From NCBI GenBank assembly GCA_032622095.1, contig CP136066.1, positions 131,469,917 through 131,533,916 on the forward strand: a stretch of 64,000 nt of DNA, written 5' to 3'. Below are positions 1-12,239 of the stretch, piece after piece; the first letter of the stretch is position 1, and the number at the start of each line of letters is the position of its first letter. The translations under genes and the position numbers were made by a program. Below the pieces are notes generated by a model that saw only the letters and a program-made list of their open reading frames with translations, did no database searches and was not told the origin of the DNA. This DNA is from Siphonodentalium dalli (taxonomy: Eukaryota; Mollusca; Scaphopoda; Gadilida; Siphonodentaliidae).

Positions 1-830
1 AAAACAATTCGGACAAACCAGGTTTTCGAACTCGTCCGAGATATTGTTGCAACAGACTCATATACCAAATATTGTTTAAATCGGTTAATATTTCATCGAG
101 TTATCGCGCTAACGGTGATAAAATTGCTAAAAATAGACAAACTAAGACCCATAACTCCGCGAAAAAAATTTGGACAAACCTGGTTTTCGAACTCGTCCGA
201 GATATTGTTGCAGGACACTCATACACCAAATATTGTTGAAATCGGTTAATATTTCATCGAGTTATCGCGCTAACGGTGATAACATTGCTAAAATAGACAA
301 ACTAAGACCCATAACTCCGCGAAAACAACTCGGACAAACCTGGTTTTCGAACTCGTCCGAGATATTGTTGCAGGAGACTCATATACCAAATATTGTTGAA
401 ATCGGTTAATATTTCATCGAGTTATCGCACTAACGGTGATAAAATTGCTAAAAAATAGACAAACTAAGATCCATAACTCCGGAAAAAAAATTCGGACAAA
501 CCTGGTTTTCGAATTCGTCCGAGATATTGTTGCAGGAGTCTCATATACCAAATATTGTTGAAATTGGTTAATATTTGCGTGAGTTATCGAGCTATCGGTG
601 AAAAACTTAACTAAAAACCATCTAAGATGGATAACTCTTGTAAAAAAGTTCGGACGTGACCCATTTTCTGCAGGCAGTAAATAGTCGTTGGGAGCAACTG
701 CCATACCAAAAAGTTTTTGAATCCGTTCACAAATGTCAAAGTTATAAGGCATTCTTTGGGTCCGCCACGCCCGGCCGCCGCCCGCCCACCAACAGTCCCT
801 CGCCAAACCAAATCGACCCATGCAGAGGGC
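1..830. repeat. Tandem array of ~160-bp units (repeat family B), left copy
   Basis: At least four diverged units of about 160 bp, each containing 'CCATAACTCCG', 'TCGAACTCGTCCGAGATATT' and 'GAGTTATCGC'. The array ends in a different module near 640-820 with a GC-rich 'CCGCCCGCCCACC' stretch. The same array and tail occur in the same orientation at 60480-61310. This one is cut by the window edge. It is non-coding; the short open frames inside are by-products of the repeat. Confidence 0.85.
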
Positions 831-1416
831 ACTATTTACGTGAAATTCATTATAAGTATTAAGTAGGTAATCAGCTAATGCTGCATGGTGAGAATATATT
901 AATCAACTATGAATGAATTCATGTGTGCGTAAAATACCCAAGGTCATTGGTGACTGCTTGATAACCAGTGATTAATGGAACTTAAGTGCACATGGAAGAT
1001 ACGTTTATGCTATAGACGGTGAACTGGTATATAGACTAATCAGGACAGTTCAGGAATTCTGAGACAATTTTGAACCGGCCCATTGATCTAAGCTCGATAA
1101 TATGTTTTTTAGATATCATACATCCATGTTTTGCAGCAGAGACTGTCGTGTAGACTGAGGGAAATCATTTTCCATGTGTACGAGTTCCATACTTGTGGGG
1201 GAGGGGCATATATATGTACTGAATTAACTCAGATATTATAGTTCAATACGGTGGTGAGTGTCTAAAAATCGGATGTAAGATATATATTTTGCAGGTTTGG
1301 GGTGGTGGGTCCCCAAAATTACCAGATGCAAAAACGGCATATTTCCCAGCTGTATTTCCCTGTAATTTGTGTCCACTATCCCACTCTTTAAGGGTGGATA
1401 TCTGGACAATACTTAC
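831..1416. other. Intronic sequence without recognised features
   Basis: This lies on the 3' side of the last visible transporter exon (the gene is on the minus strand), so it is probably intron. I see no exon, repeat unit or RNA gene in it. Confidence 0.5.
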
Positions 1417-1544
1417 TTGTAGTTGTTTGTAGCCATACCCGACGGCGAAGTTAGACAGCCAGTTGATGGCCACCGCGATACTCATAGCTGAAGGACGTGG
1501 GGCCTGTGAGAAGAGCTCCGATACAATCAGCCAAGGTATGGACC
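1417..1544 (-). CDS. SLC2A: SLC2A/GLUT sugar transporter, visible exon 6 (TM10 end to TM11)
   Basis: Last exon in the window of a facilitative sugar transporter, a 12-helix plasma-membrane protein that moves hexoses down their gradient. It reads [20 protein letters not shown] and continues to [16 protein letters not shown] (43 codons, counting one base from the previous exon). GLUT1 has PIPWFIVAELFSQGPRPAA...NWTSNFIVG at the same place. The tryptophans equivalent to GLUT1 W388 and W412 are both present. The exon is bounded by a TTCCAG acceptor (just above 1544) and a GTAAGT donor (just below 1417). It starts in phase 1, matching the exon at 11659-11734. TM12 and the PETKG motif are not in the window and should lie beyond position 1. 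An apparent N-terminal extension of this reading frame is only intron read-through. Confidence 0.95.
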
Positions 1545-1816
1545 CTGGAATGTTCAAAGGCGAATGCAATATCGACTTCATTTGCAAGCCACTCTCGAAA
1601 ACACCACGCTAACAATATAATCTGGTCGATAAAAGGTTTGACCTAGAAACAATTTGGACAAAGGTGGTTTGTATTCTATTTTGAAGAGGAAGCTATTCTT
1701 CTATAACATATCCAAAATCCGCTTTGATCAATTTCTGTAATTCAAGATGGCGTCCAAGATGGCTGCCATTTTCCTACAAGTCAACTTGATACAATTATAG
1801 TGAGAAACTCTTGTCA

Positions 1817-2640
1817 TATGAAGATAAGATAAGATAAGATTTTTAATGTCACAACTTCAACATTGAAGGTTAACATAAAATACAAATGAAACATATACAC
1901 GAACATTTCACATAGACAATAAAACAAATATTTACGTACTGTAATGTGGTACGCCAATGCTATACGACTGACGTAAGTGTATAGGGTAAATCGTTACTGC
2001 TTGAGGTTGGCATTAGACACTAAGTTCTTTCGTTGCTCGAATGCGGTATATATATACCTTACGATATTCTGCGTGATGTCGTGATCGAATGAACGGAAGA
2101 TACTGTTAAGGAAATATTCTTCAGTTACGTTATTGCAGTCAATGCTACTAATATTCGCGATGCTTTCAAATAATTCCCGTCTTAACGTTCGATATGTTGG
2201 GCAATGTAAGATGAAGTGTGCTTCTGCATCGCACGTCGGGCATTTTCGAAGATTTCTGGCAGGCGCTTTGCCATTGACGTCACGTTTATGCCTATCAGTT
2301 TCTATCGACAATGAGTGAGCGCTTATCCTGAGCCGGGTAAGCGCCATTAGCTCATTTGTGGTATTTGGTGAGAGAAGATAGTTCTCAAACTTAAACTCAC
2401 GCTTGAATTTCCGATAGAAATCAAGTTTTCCATCGGTTTCAAGTCTGGATGACCACCACTGACGGTACATTGTCTCTAGTTTTGTCTTTATTGAATAGAC
2501 TAGAGATGCGTTTTTGGTAGTTGACTGATTTTCCCAAACATGGGCGAATCCAATGTGATTCATGATTGACTTAAATCGTTCCATCCAAAGCGAGTTATGT
2601 CCCCAGAAAGAATCCATATAACATTTATATGCTATAGCAT
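1817..2640 (-). pseudogene. 3' end of a non-LTR retrotransposon (LINE C-terminal region)
   Basis: A 207-codon open stretch (2617 down to 1994) resembles the region after the reverse transcriptase in many invertebrate LINEs. It has 'LTRLRISAHSLSIETDRH' followed by a Cys-Cys-His-Cys zinc-knuckle pattern (CPTCDAEAHFILHCPTY). The reverse transcriptase itself is absent, so this is a 5'-truncated copy. On the minus strand the element ends in an (ATCTT)n microsatellite at about 1820-1842, as expected for a LINE 3' tail. It sits inside the left arm of the foldback structure, so it inserted after that arm formed. The same C-terminal pattern recurs in the LINE at 31.3-37.1 kb. Confidence 0.75.
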
Positions 2641-2866
2641 CAGTTCAATTCAAGAATATGTAGCCAAAATCGGACCGTGTGAATTATGATGAATATATAA
2701 ATTGGATACGATCCTAATTCACAACGTGTGGCGATGTTTGAATGAATATAATGCTTGCCATCACACACTAAAATACATATAGCTAGACATGCCATGTTCA
2801 CATGTAATTGTTTTATTATGAATTGTATTCTTAGCATACTGCTTTTATTGGTGTTTACGCAAATAA

Positions 2867-2888
2867 GTCGTATCGTATCGTATCGTAT
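2867..2888. repeat. Short (CGTAT)n microsatellite
   Basis: About four units of CGTAT immediately before the point where the foldback left arm resumes. It could be the tail of another small insertion filling 2640-2888, which I could not otherwise identify. Confidence 0.7.
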
Positions 2889-3829
2889 GTATACATATGT
2901 ATACATTTTTGTGACGCTAAGACATAACGCCACCTTTATGTCACAAAATTGGAACTCCCCGTCCATGCTGGCCGCCAAAATGGCGGCCGGAAGTGGTATT
3001 TTTTACGTTTTTTTACTAATATCTTTAAGATAAGTTTCTGCTGTTTGGAACTGGTGGAGAATTGTGACTTTATTTTGTATTTAGCATGTTAACTGGCCAT
3101 TGGAGCAATGAAAATATATCATTCATCCTTCCGATCACTCAAAAATTCGATTTTACAAAACGTGGTATAACATTTCACAAAATATCACCATTGGGATTCT
3201 AGTAATATTTCTTCAAGAAATGGGAAGAACTGTGCAATGTAAGTGATGCATTTTATATTTTATGGATATTTCAACTCAATGATACCAAAATTGTCACTTT
3301 GGCTCAAAATGGCGGCCAAAATATGGAAAATGGTAAATATTGTCCCAGCGTACCATGCAACCGCTTACAAATTGTGGTTGATCCACACAATTGACTATTC
3401 CGTTTTATATACCAAACTACTAACATTGCTGATGCACCTTGGTTAATTGTTACCATTTTACCACTGACATTACCAGAATTATTCAAAAATTCACTGTTCA
3501 GGTTTGAACCATTTTTTTAAAGGATAATGGAACTATCATTGGTATCAAAGGAGTTAATTGTTTTGATATGTGTTAATTGTGTCACACTGAGGTTTTTTAG
3601 ACAAAATTACTCAAGATGGCTTGCAAAATGGCAACCAAATTTGGTTTAAAAAAATTATTGTCACATATATTCCGAACATTATTCTCTGCTGTTCCGAAAA
3701 GGTAGAAAATTGTGACACACTTGGTTATTAAACAAGCTACTTAACCAACTAAATGTTCTATTCTGGTTGTCCCGGTACCCATTAGCATCAACATTGATCA
3801 ACTTGATACAGTGTGTATGTCTGTTGACT

Positions 3830-4506
3830 GTATGGTCATAGGTGAGGTGAGTAGGTATACATGGAGTTATTGTATCCATGAATGATGTGAATAGTTATAC
3901 AATGCGTGACTATATGGTCATGGATGGGGTGTCCATGGTGAGATGTATGGGTATTTAAGGAGTAGCTGTATGGTCATGTGTGAGGTGAACATGTACACAG
4001 GGAGTGGCTGTCTGGTCATTGCAGAGGTTTGTGTTATATGTTTATGTACATATGGAGTGACTGTGGTCATTGGTTGGATGTACATGTGTATTGTCATGGG
4101 TATGCATACGTTGGTTTCATGGTAATGGATGTGTGTATGGATTAATAGTGAGTGGTTGTATGGTTATGGGCAATATGTATATGTGTACATGGAATGACTG
4201 CACGGTCATTGTTGAAGTGTATATGCATACCTGGAGTACAGTTTGGTGGTCATTGGCGGCTTGTGTATATAGAGAGTGACCTCATGGTCATGGGTGGGAT
4301 GTATATGTTTATCTGTTGTGGCTGTATTGTTATTGGTGTGTGTACAAGTTTACAGCGAATAGATGAATGCTAATGAATGGGTTGTATAAGTATATAGCAG
4401 TGGCTAAATTGTCATGGTTGAGCTGTATATACAAGTCTGAAATGCACGAATAGACATGTGTGCGCGGCATTGGTATATCTAGAAGGGCTGTATGGACATT
4501 GATGGA

Positions 4507-4542
<36 letters not shown>

Positions 4543-4930
4543 CTGGAGTGACGCTATGGACATGTGTGAGGTCTATATGTATATCTTGAGTGGCTATATG
4601 GCCATGCATGTGGCAAATATATATACATGGAGTGACCGTATGGCCAATGGTGAGGCGAATAAGTATATATACGGTTACTGCATGTTCATGAATGTGGTGA
4701 ATAGGTATACATGTTCGTGACTATATGGTTATGGGGATGTGTGTGAGTATACCTGGTGTGCCTGCATGGTTACTCACGACAATATGGCCATGTGGTGGGT
4801 ATATGGGTATACCCAAGTGTGGCTGTATGGTAATGGGTGAGGTGTATGTCTATACAGCGAGTGGCACATGACAATTTAATGTGGTGTTCATGTATATATG
4901 GAGTGACTGCATGATAATGTGTGAGTTGTT
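3830..4930 (+). repeat. Diverged ~55-60-bp minisatellite with a (TA)n tract
   Basis: Units built on 'TGGAGTGACTGTATGGTCAT' followed by 'GGTGAGGTGTATATGTATAC' recur about every 55-60 bp with many substitutions. An alternating TA run lies at about 4507-4540. The array fills the loop of the foldback structure. Open frames here are repeat artefacts. Confidence 0.8.
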
Positions 4931-6033
4931 CTGTTGTACCTTTGGGTGATCATCGCTTTCCACAATAACTCAATAATATGTTAATCGATAGAGAGTTAAC
5001 ATCACAGTGTTCTCCACATTAATTGCGTTTTATATGCAATATGAAGGCAACGGTTTTCCTGACAATAGTCTGTAAGTTAATCAATTTTTGATGCTAATGG
5101 GCCAGAGTAGCTCTCTCAGTTCCGTTTCACCGTTCTGCCCATTTCTGTTTAAAAAAATGAGCATAATCCCAAAAGAGTTTTCGGCAAAATCCATACTGCA
5201 CTTAAAATGAATTTGTCATGCCTCATAAGCTAATGGGACAACAAGAATATAACATTTAGATGTCAGTTGATTTTAATAACCAAGAGAGTCACAATTTGCT
5301 ACTTTTTTTCTGAACAGAAGAGAATAGTGTTCGGAATATATGTGACAAATCAACTTTCTTTTGCAAGCCATCTTGAGTAATTTTGTCTAAAACACCGCAC
5401 TGTGACACATTTAATGCATATCAGAAACTAAAAGCACCTTGGATACCAAAGATATTCTATTTTACTTGAAAAAAGTCAAAACCTGAAAAGTTATTTTTTG
5501 CCAATTTTGATGCCAAGTTGGTGATAGAAAAATCCGATAATTCTGGTAACTTCAGTGGTTAAAATAGTAAAAATTAACCAAGGTGCATCAGAGATGTTGG
5601 TCTTCAACGTATATAAGACAGAATAGTCAATTGTGTTCATCAACCACACCTTATAAGCGGTTGCGTGGCACACTGGTGCAATATTTACCATTTTCCATAT
5701 TTTGGCTGCCATTTTGGTAGTCAATTTGAGCCAAGTGACAATTTTGGTACCAATGAGTTGGAATATCCATACGAAATCAAATGCATCACTTACACTGCAC
5801 TGTTCTTCCCATTTCTTGAAGAAATTTGACTGGAATCCCAATGGTGATTTTTTGTGAAATATTATACCAAGTTCTGCAAAATCTGTTTTTTTTTGTGATC
5901 GGAAGTGGCGTGGACCCCATTAATGGCATATTTCATTGCTCCAATGGTCAGTTAACATGATAAATACAAAATAAAGTCACAATTCTCAACCTGTTCCAAA
6001 CAGTAGAAACTGATCTTAAAAGATATCAGTAAA

Positions 6034-7880
6034 CGAGAGGCCGATCACGATCGGCAGATGTTTAACCCATACCTTGGCGATACCGATTAGCTATAACTGA
6101 TAATTGGTCAAAGATATGATCACAGTGATACACATATCAGTACCTAACTTAAATCAAAAGCTCAAATTATTTGTCTTAAGAAGAGGTTACGGTAATTGGG
6201 GTGGGGAGGAGTCGTTTTAAATCTCATAACTCTGTCCCTATTCAACCAATGACCTCTCATTGTGAGATCCAATTGTTTAGCCATTAATCAATTTGACAGA
6301 TAGCACAAACAATTATCCAGCCAGCAGGTTCATCTTTACCTTCATACAACCACCCCCTAGAGCTATGTAACATATGTCATCACTCAATTAATAACAGATT
6401 TCACTTGGAATGACATCTATTAAAGGTATTCGCATGTGCTCTGGATATTGGATGTTCACATGGCAATTTATTGATATCATAATATTACATGCAACTATTT
6501 TTTTTTTAACTCAATAATTTTTTTTATTATTATAAAAGTTTTAAAATATTTTTTATGTTAAATCGAGCGAGGAAATTCAATCTAAACAAATATGAAAAAT
6601 AAAAATTTTAAATTTAAAAAAAAAGAAAGAAGGGTCATAACTGCTTTAAGATAAATCGGATCGAACTCATATTCACTCGAACTGTATTTTGGGATGAGAA
6701 ACCTATACACAAAATTTGGTTCCGATCAAATAGAAAATGTTAGAGTTATCACATTATGCCTAAAGTGTCTACGAACTGACAGACAGACAGATAGAGACGG
6801 ACGGACAGACGAGTGGTAAATCTGGACATTGACACTATGTGTACCATACTATGGTATAGGTACACATAAACAGTTTTATCTCATGCAGAGTACAGGAAAA
6901 ATACATCAAACTGGTGTGCCCCTTTAATATTTCAATTCACATTTGTAAACAATTGAAATCAATGTCGAAAAAGCTTTTGATTAATATATAGATAAAACAA
7001 ACTAGACTTACAGTTCTAAGAGTGTTATGAACAATTATTTTGTTCCCATAGACTGATACAGAGCTCTCGTTTTTTAAAGTTTGAAAACCAAAGTTGTCTT
7101 CCCATGCAACCAACAAAATTCCAATGGAAATGCTTTTAAACAATGAAACCAGATTATGCCTTTAAGGTGAAATTTAAATAACCATGAATATAAAATATAA
7201 ACATTCCACCTATGATATGGCCAGAGATACTTATAGAGTATAAAGTATATCTGATATAGCCAACACAACTCCTAGCAGTTAATTAACTCAATACCAGTAC
7301 AAGAGAGAGAGAACTTCATGGCATTGTAACTGGATAGTATCTCTTGTCTCCATAGCATTGTGAAACTGATTTATTAGATACTATCTAGACAGTGCCACCT
7401 GTGTATCTTTGATATATTTTAGCGATGAATAAAATAATCAAAGGGCCATAACTCCAGTAAATAGAACCGGATCAAACCCATATTCGAACTCGATCTGTAT
7501 TTTGAGTTGAGAAACTCACATTCAAAATTTGGTTCCTATCAGTTGAAAAATTGTTGAATTATCGAAGCATTCATGAATTCTATGTCAAAGGGCCATAACT
7601 CCATTAAAAAATATCGAATCAAACCCATATTCGAACTCGATATGTATTTTGAGTTGAGCAACTCACATACCAAATTTGGTTATGGTCAGATAATTTCTTT
7701 TTGAGTTATGGCAGCATGCATAAATTCTAAGTTGAAAAAGGGCCATAACTCCGTAAAAAAAACTCGGATCAAACCCATATTCGAACTCGATCTGTATTTG
7801 GTGCTGAGAAATTCATATACAAAATTTGGTTCCGATCAGATAGAAAATATTTCAGTTATCGCACCATGCGTAAAGTGTCT

Positions 7881-7946
<66 letters not shown>

Positions 7947-8013
7947 GGACTAACGACGAGTGGTCAATCCGGGCAACGACACTATGTTTACCATACTATG
8001 GTATGGGTAAACA
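6034..8013 (+). mobile_element. Element A, copy 1 (~2.0 kb, TAAA target duplication)
   Basis: Begins CGAGAGGCCGATCACGATCGG and ends ATGGTATGGGTAAACA. It is flanked by TAAA at 6030-6033 and 8014-8017. The partner arm of the host foldback near 3016 lacks the insertion, so the empty site can be seen. Both ends carry short hairpins: GCCGATC/GATCGGC at the start and TACCATA/TATGGTA at the end. The 3' part holds ~150-bp core repeats ('GGGCCATAACTCC', 'TTCGAACTCGATCTGTATTT') and a (CAGA)n tract. There is a second, internal copy of the tail at about 6600-6866. No protein-coding content was found. The structure resembles pearl/DINE-type Helentron-associated elements, but that class is a hypothesis. 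Confidence 0.75.
7882..7946. repeat. (CAGA)n microsatellite
   Basis: About 16 near-perfect CAGA units next to the last core repeat of element A. The same position in copy 2 (about 34880-34910) has a shorter run. Confidence 0.95.
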
Positions 8014-8339
8014 TAAAAACGTAACATTTTCCACATCCAGCCGCCATTTTGACGGTCCTCTTGGACGGGGAGTTCTTCAAAATTGTATACATGTGTAACA
8101 TATGACAAGATTTTCTCACTATAATTTCAATAATTGCATCAAGCTGACTTAACGGAAAATGTCAACCATCTTGGACACCATCTAGAATTACAAAAAAATG
8201 CTCAAAGCGGAATTTTTGGATATGTTATAGAGGATAGCTTCCTCTTCAAAATGGTATAAAACCAACTTAGAGCTTCCTCTTCAAAATGGTATAAAAACCA
8301 ACTTAGTCCAAATTTGTTCTGAGTTGACCCTAGTTGGTG

Positions 8340-9528
8340 GACCCAACTATTCAAACAGAGCTAGACGCTCTCGAATAGTTGGGCCGCCGTAGCTTTATTC
8401 ACGACCTCCAAGTGCTTTTCCATTATTATGAATTTTTTTCCCACTTATAACATGAAAATACAAACATTGTATATAAATTATGTTGAAGACTAATCTGTTC
8501 TGAGTGAGTATCAACAAGCTACCCGACGAAAAAAATAAAAATGTGACATTTGTAGTTGTTTTAAAAATACATGGTAGACTGCTTGCCGAAAAACTATTTC
8601 GGGAAAAAAATAGACACTACCCCGCCTCATTTCAATCACCAAATTCACATATAACTAGATGGTTTTATCTGCTACCATTATGTTGTAAGATCAAGTGATA
8701 ATGGCAGATTACGAAGGCATTGTGTACAATACCTGACTCTCGAAATATAATCCGAACTTTGAGATAAATCCGAGACCGTTAATTTGTCAACATTTAAAAC
8801 TTGATCTGTAGTAAATTGACGGAACGGAACAGGCGGAACGAACTTACAACTACATAACCGGAAAGGAGATCAGATAATTACGGGAACGATCGACCGAGTG
8901 AAAGCAACAGCAACAACTATTTTTTGAATTTTAAGTTTTAATAAACAATGGAGTTTGATTTCAAAGAAACAATTACCAAGGGCGTGGCGATGGCTTATTC
9001 TCACTTTGCCGACGAGCCTGCAAAAATATCGCCGGCAAGGTGTGATCGCCTATAGTCTGTATTAATTAAATAACAGTTTTCCCGGCTCCCGTCTGCAATG
9101 TTGTTTTAGCATGCCGCTAAACGAATTTCACATGAGTCGTCATCAGATGAGCGATTTTCATGTTCACTCAGTCATGATGTGCGGGGACACAATATAAAGT
9201 GTAAGCCAAGGCCGTGGCCGGCTCCAAATAAAATGTGTAAACGGGGTGTTATATGTTTGGACCGTTGTTTCTCAATGGATATTAATGAAATTTGGTATAT
9301 ATGTCCGGGCTGAGGCATGGAATACACTAACGTTTGAACTGTTTTTAAATTCACAAATTTGTCAATTTTCTTCAACTTTTTCGTTCTGGAACACACATTA
9401 ATATTCAAATAGTGGTCTCGGTATCAAACGCCCAAGTTCCGACCACGTCGCCATCGCTATGCTTACATAAGATTTACGTGCCAATAACGTTGACAAAGCA
9501 TTAGCGACAATATGGAGTCGAAACCGAG
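8340..9528. other. Mostly unassigned intronic sequence
   Basis: No recognised exon or repeat family. An ATG-initiated 35-codon frame on the plus strand (8948-9053, MEFDFKETITKGVAMAYSHF...) has the look of a small exon but matches no family I know and lacks supporting neighbours, so I do not call it a gene. Confidence 0.4.
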
Positions 9529-9529
9529 T

Positions 9530-10632
9530 AGAGATGGGCGGATTTGATATATTATGTTCGGTTTCGGTTTTTCTGGGAGAAAAAAACATCGGTTTCGGTT
9601 CGTTTTTTTTTTACTAGATAGTGAAATTATACTGAAATGAATATACTTTCAAAGTAACCGCAATTAGAGTCAATAATGTCCCAATAACGTTCAATTTTTT
9701 AGGAAGGAAATGCGATCACAGGTAAACAACGGGACAAAATGCCGACGCAAACTGAATCCAACGCGATAAGATGATACAATTCGGTATTTTAAAAAATAAA
9801 CACCCCATCTTCACTGTTTATCCCTTTCTGACATGTTTAAAACATATTTATCATATTATATTCATTGATTAGTGTCTGAGAATTCAACCACAAACAGCAG
9901 CAAATTCACAAACAGTGGGCGTCCTTGACCTGACTGTGTAACAATTATTGACACGTGTATGATTGACCCACATTCAATGACTGCGGTGTGATCGCTTTGA
10001 TATGTGTGATGTTGCGACATATTTTACAAGCTGCACAATGGCTGCAAACTTCTACCAGATTACGTCACATCGGAATGTCCAGACGACCAAAGTGTTCATA
10101 CCATTTACTTAAGTTTTCGAGTTAGCAGACGCTTCCATTTTTTTTGGTTGGCGATTATCGCCTTATTTGGACTTGTGTACGTTCGGCATTCATATAGTTA
10201 GCCGGACTCTGGTTTAAGCGACGTTTTTATGACATATTAAGCAGCGACATTTTTTTGCAGTCGTCTCCAGTTAGACGCGTAAAATAACTCCAAACAGGGC
10301 TTTTTGTTGAACCATGTTCGTTATTTTGTTCGGCCATATGTTTTGAAAAAGAACAAAAACAGTCTCCTATACGATATTATAACAACATGCACATATCTGA
10401 GACGAAATGGACACATTCCGATATAATATTGATCAGTGAGGCCGATAATTTGATAACAATATCAACTAATAAGTACCTGGGGAGGTATAATAAGTGACCA
10501 TAAGTTGATTTAAGTGAAAAATAAACATATAAAAAAAACGTAATATCGGTTTGAGCAGAATCGCGTGGGTCGGTTTTCGGTTTATTGTTAAAAATCGAAA
10601 CAGTTGTTTTCTCGGTTAACCGCCCATCACTA
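9530..10632. mobile_element. Possible hAT-like non-autonomous element
   Basis: Short inverted ends 'GATGGGCGG' (about 9536) and 'CCGCCCATC' (about 10620) enclose about 1.1 kb. Both ends have subterminal 'CGGTTTCGGTTTT'-like repeats in opposite orientation. That layout is typical of hAT-derived elements, but I could not find a clean 8-bp target duplication, and no transposase is visible. Confidence 0.35.
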
Positions 10633-10639
10633 TCTGAAT

Positions 10640-11650
10640 ATTATAGTCTTAGAGTCGTCAATTAGTTAAAGCCGATTACCTACGCCGATAAGTGACCGTA
10701 TGGCTACCTTATATTACAATTTGACGACAGTTGGTAAGTTAAGGTGTCAATTTGGAAAATTCTCACTCAATTAGGATGGAAAGAGGTTGGAATAATAATT
10801 TGGACACTTAATAAGGCACTTTAGCCACGCCCTTGAAAAAAATTGATTTGATGATATATTATGATGATATCATGGCGATGATGATTTTAATAATAATATG
10901 TTGATGTCGGATGATGACGATGGTGATTATGAAATGGTTACATGCATATATACATATATAATCATTAAGTTTATTTCTCATGTTTATAAATATTTGAATC
11001 GAAAATAAACTCGAAACAAACAAGAACATGTTATAGCCGGAATCCAATTATGTTCGTTCCGTTTCCGATTCCTAATTCACTGTTTTGACTGATTTTTGCA
11101 AATACAAAATGGCTGAAAGTTCGAGGCGGTAGAAATATGCTCTCGCTTTATGCGAAGAATGACACGACTAACATCTTAAACATGCATTGACAACACACTA
11201 GAAATGTACTAGAAGCTCTGATCTACAAGTATGTGGGAGTTTTGGTTGTTAAATAATATTTTTTAGTGTGTGTTATCGCTTGTGAAAAGTCGAGTAAATG
11301 TCCATACCAATGATTGGTGACGGAGTACTGCTTTCAGTGATATACAGTCCTGACTTTTATAGGGCTATGCTCTGATAATAAAAGTCAGGTTTACGGACTA
11401 AGTTGACCCTAAAATTTTAGTTTATCGACCAGACTAATAGAGGAACATGGCGGTAAACGATTATTCCCACGTTGACATATATATACATATATGACATATG
11501 ATTACCGAATTCTAGCCATAGTCTTAGACTGCCATTGATTCTGCTTTTTCAACAATATGACCCATTTCCATTTGAGTGTTTATGCGCATTGACCCATTTC
11601 CCTTTGCATGTTTATCTGTATACAGTATCTGTTTAACAGTATTAGTTCGA
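10640..11650. other. Unassigned sequence with simple GAT-rich stretch
   Basis: About 10855-10935 is rich in GAT trinucleotides. A stretch near 11390-11435 resembles the outer edge of the foldback family at 1620. Otherwise nothing recognised. Confidence 0.5.
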
Positions 11651-11658
11651 ATACTAAC

Positions 11659-11734
11659 CTGGTCCCAATGCGAAGAAGCCAACATACAACAAGGAAACGA
11701 CCACGCTACATATCTTGAACCAATGAACTGATTC
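11659..11734 (-). CDS. SLC2A: SLC2A/GLUT sugar transporter, visible exon 5 (TM10)
   Basis: A short exon reading ESVHWFKICSVVVSLLYVGF then FALGPG, corresponding to GLUT1 [26 protein letters not shown]. It supplies TM10, part of the inner half of the sugar pathway. The acceptor is a pyrimidine-rich TTTTTGTAG and the donor is GTTAGT. It begins in phase 0 after the exon ending at 12027 and ends one base into a glycine codon completed at 1544. Only a 292-bp intron separates it from the exon upstream, against introns of 10-19 kb elsewhere in this gene. Confidence 0.93.
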
Positions 11735-12026
11735 CTACAAAAAGAAAGGTGACCAACTCGTTTGTATTGTTTTGAACAGATAATATATGACTGGGAGTTC
11801 ACTCTAGTAAGTGTGCATTTTCACATATATTTTCACATATATGCATCCGCCAATAACATTTCGGCATAGACATCGGCTGGGATACATTTTCGATGAATTT
11901 AAAACACCGACCATAATTATAATGCCTGATTCTCTAATTTAACTTCTATTCTGGCGGCATCTGTTATGTAAGCACTAAAAATTCCAGAATCTCAGATAAT
12001 TAAGCGACATGTATACGTGTATTTAC

Positions 12027-12239
12027 CTTCAGCGCTAGAGTAATTGTGATGAGAATACTGAATACAAACATTCCAGCGAGGCCAGTGAGGTGAAGTGTTC
12101 GCCTGCCCACTCGGTCGATCAATGGTATGGTTATGATCGTCATAACTACCATAACTGCCCCAACACCACTGGTCGCATATGATGCGTCACTGGCGGTTAG
12201 ACCCACATTAGTGAACACGTCTGTTGAGTAGTAGAATAT
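12027..12239 (-). CDS. SLC2A: SLC2A/GLUT sugar transporter, visible exon 4 (TM8-TM9, GRR loop)
   Basis: The largest visible exon, 71 codons starting IFYYSTDVFTNVGL. It contains the conserved cytoplasmic loop DRVGRRTLHLTGLAGM, nearly the GLUT1-4 GRRTLHLIGLAGM, which argues for class I membership. Two hydrophobic stretches flank the loop (VMVVMTIITIPLI and FVFSILITITLAL), matching TM8 and TM9. The acceptor is TTTTCCAG just above 12239 and the donor GTAAAT just below 12027; both junctions are phase 0. It joins directly to the exon ending ...QQLSGINA at 31138, across an intron of about 18.9 kb filled with repeats. Confidence 0.96.

Larger units (their letters stand above)
1620..8335. repeat. Large nested inverted repeat (foldback) interrupted by later insertions
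   Basis: Three pairs of inverted segments are arranged concentrically: 1620-1816 with about 8093-8335; about 2890-3010 with about 8015-8092; and about 3011-3760 with about 5270-6029. The arms are clearly related but diverged (for example 'AACATATCCAAAA', and 'GAACTCCCCGTCC' against its complement). A LINE fragment interrupts the left arm and element A interrupts the right arm. The loop (3.8-5.2 kb) is a diverged minisatellite. I see no coding capacity in the structure itself. Arm limits were set by eye. Confidence 0.7.

Noticed and set aside
414-832. 135-codon and 73-codon minus-strand frames at the left end
   Set aside because: They run through the ~160-bp tandem units and recur in broken form at 60922-61173; there is no domain and they are explained by the repeat.
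8948-9053. 35-codon ATG-started plus-strand frame as a first exon
   Set aside because: Too short, the following GTGTGA is a weak donor, and there is no partner exon or recognisable family.
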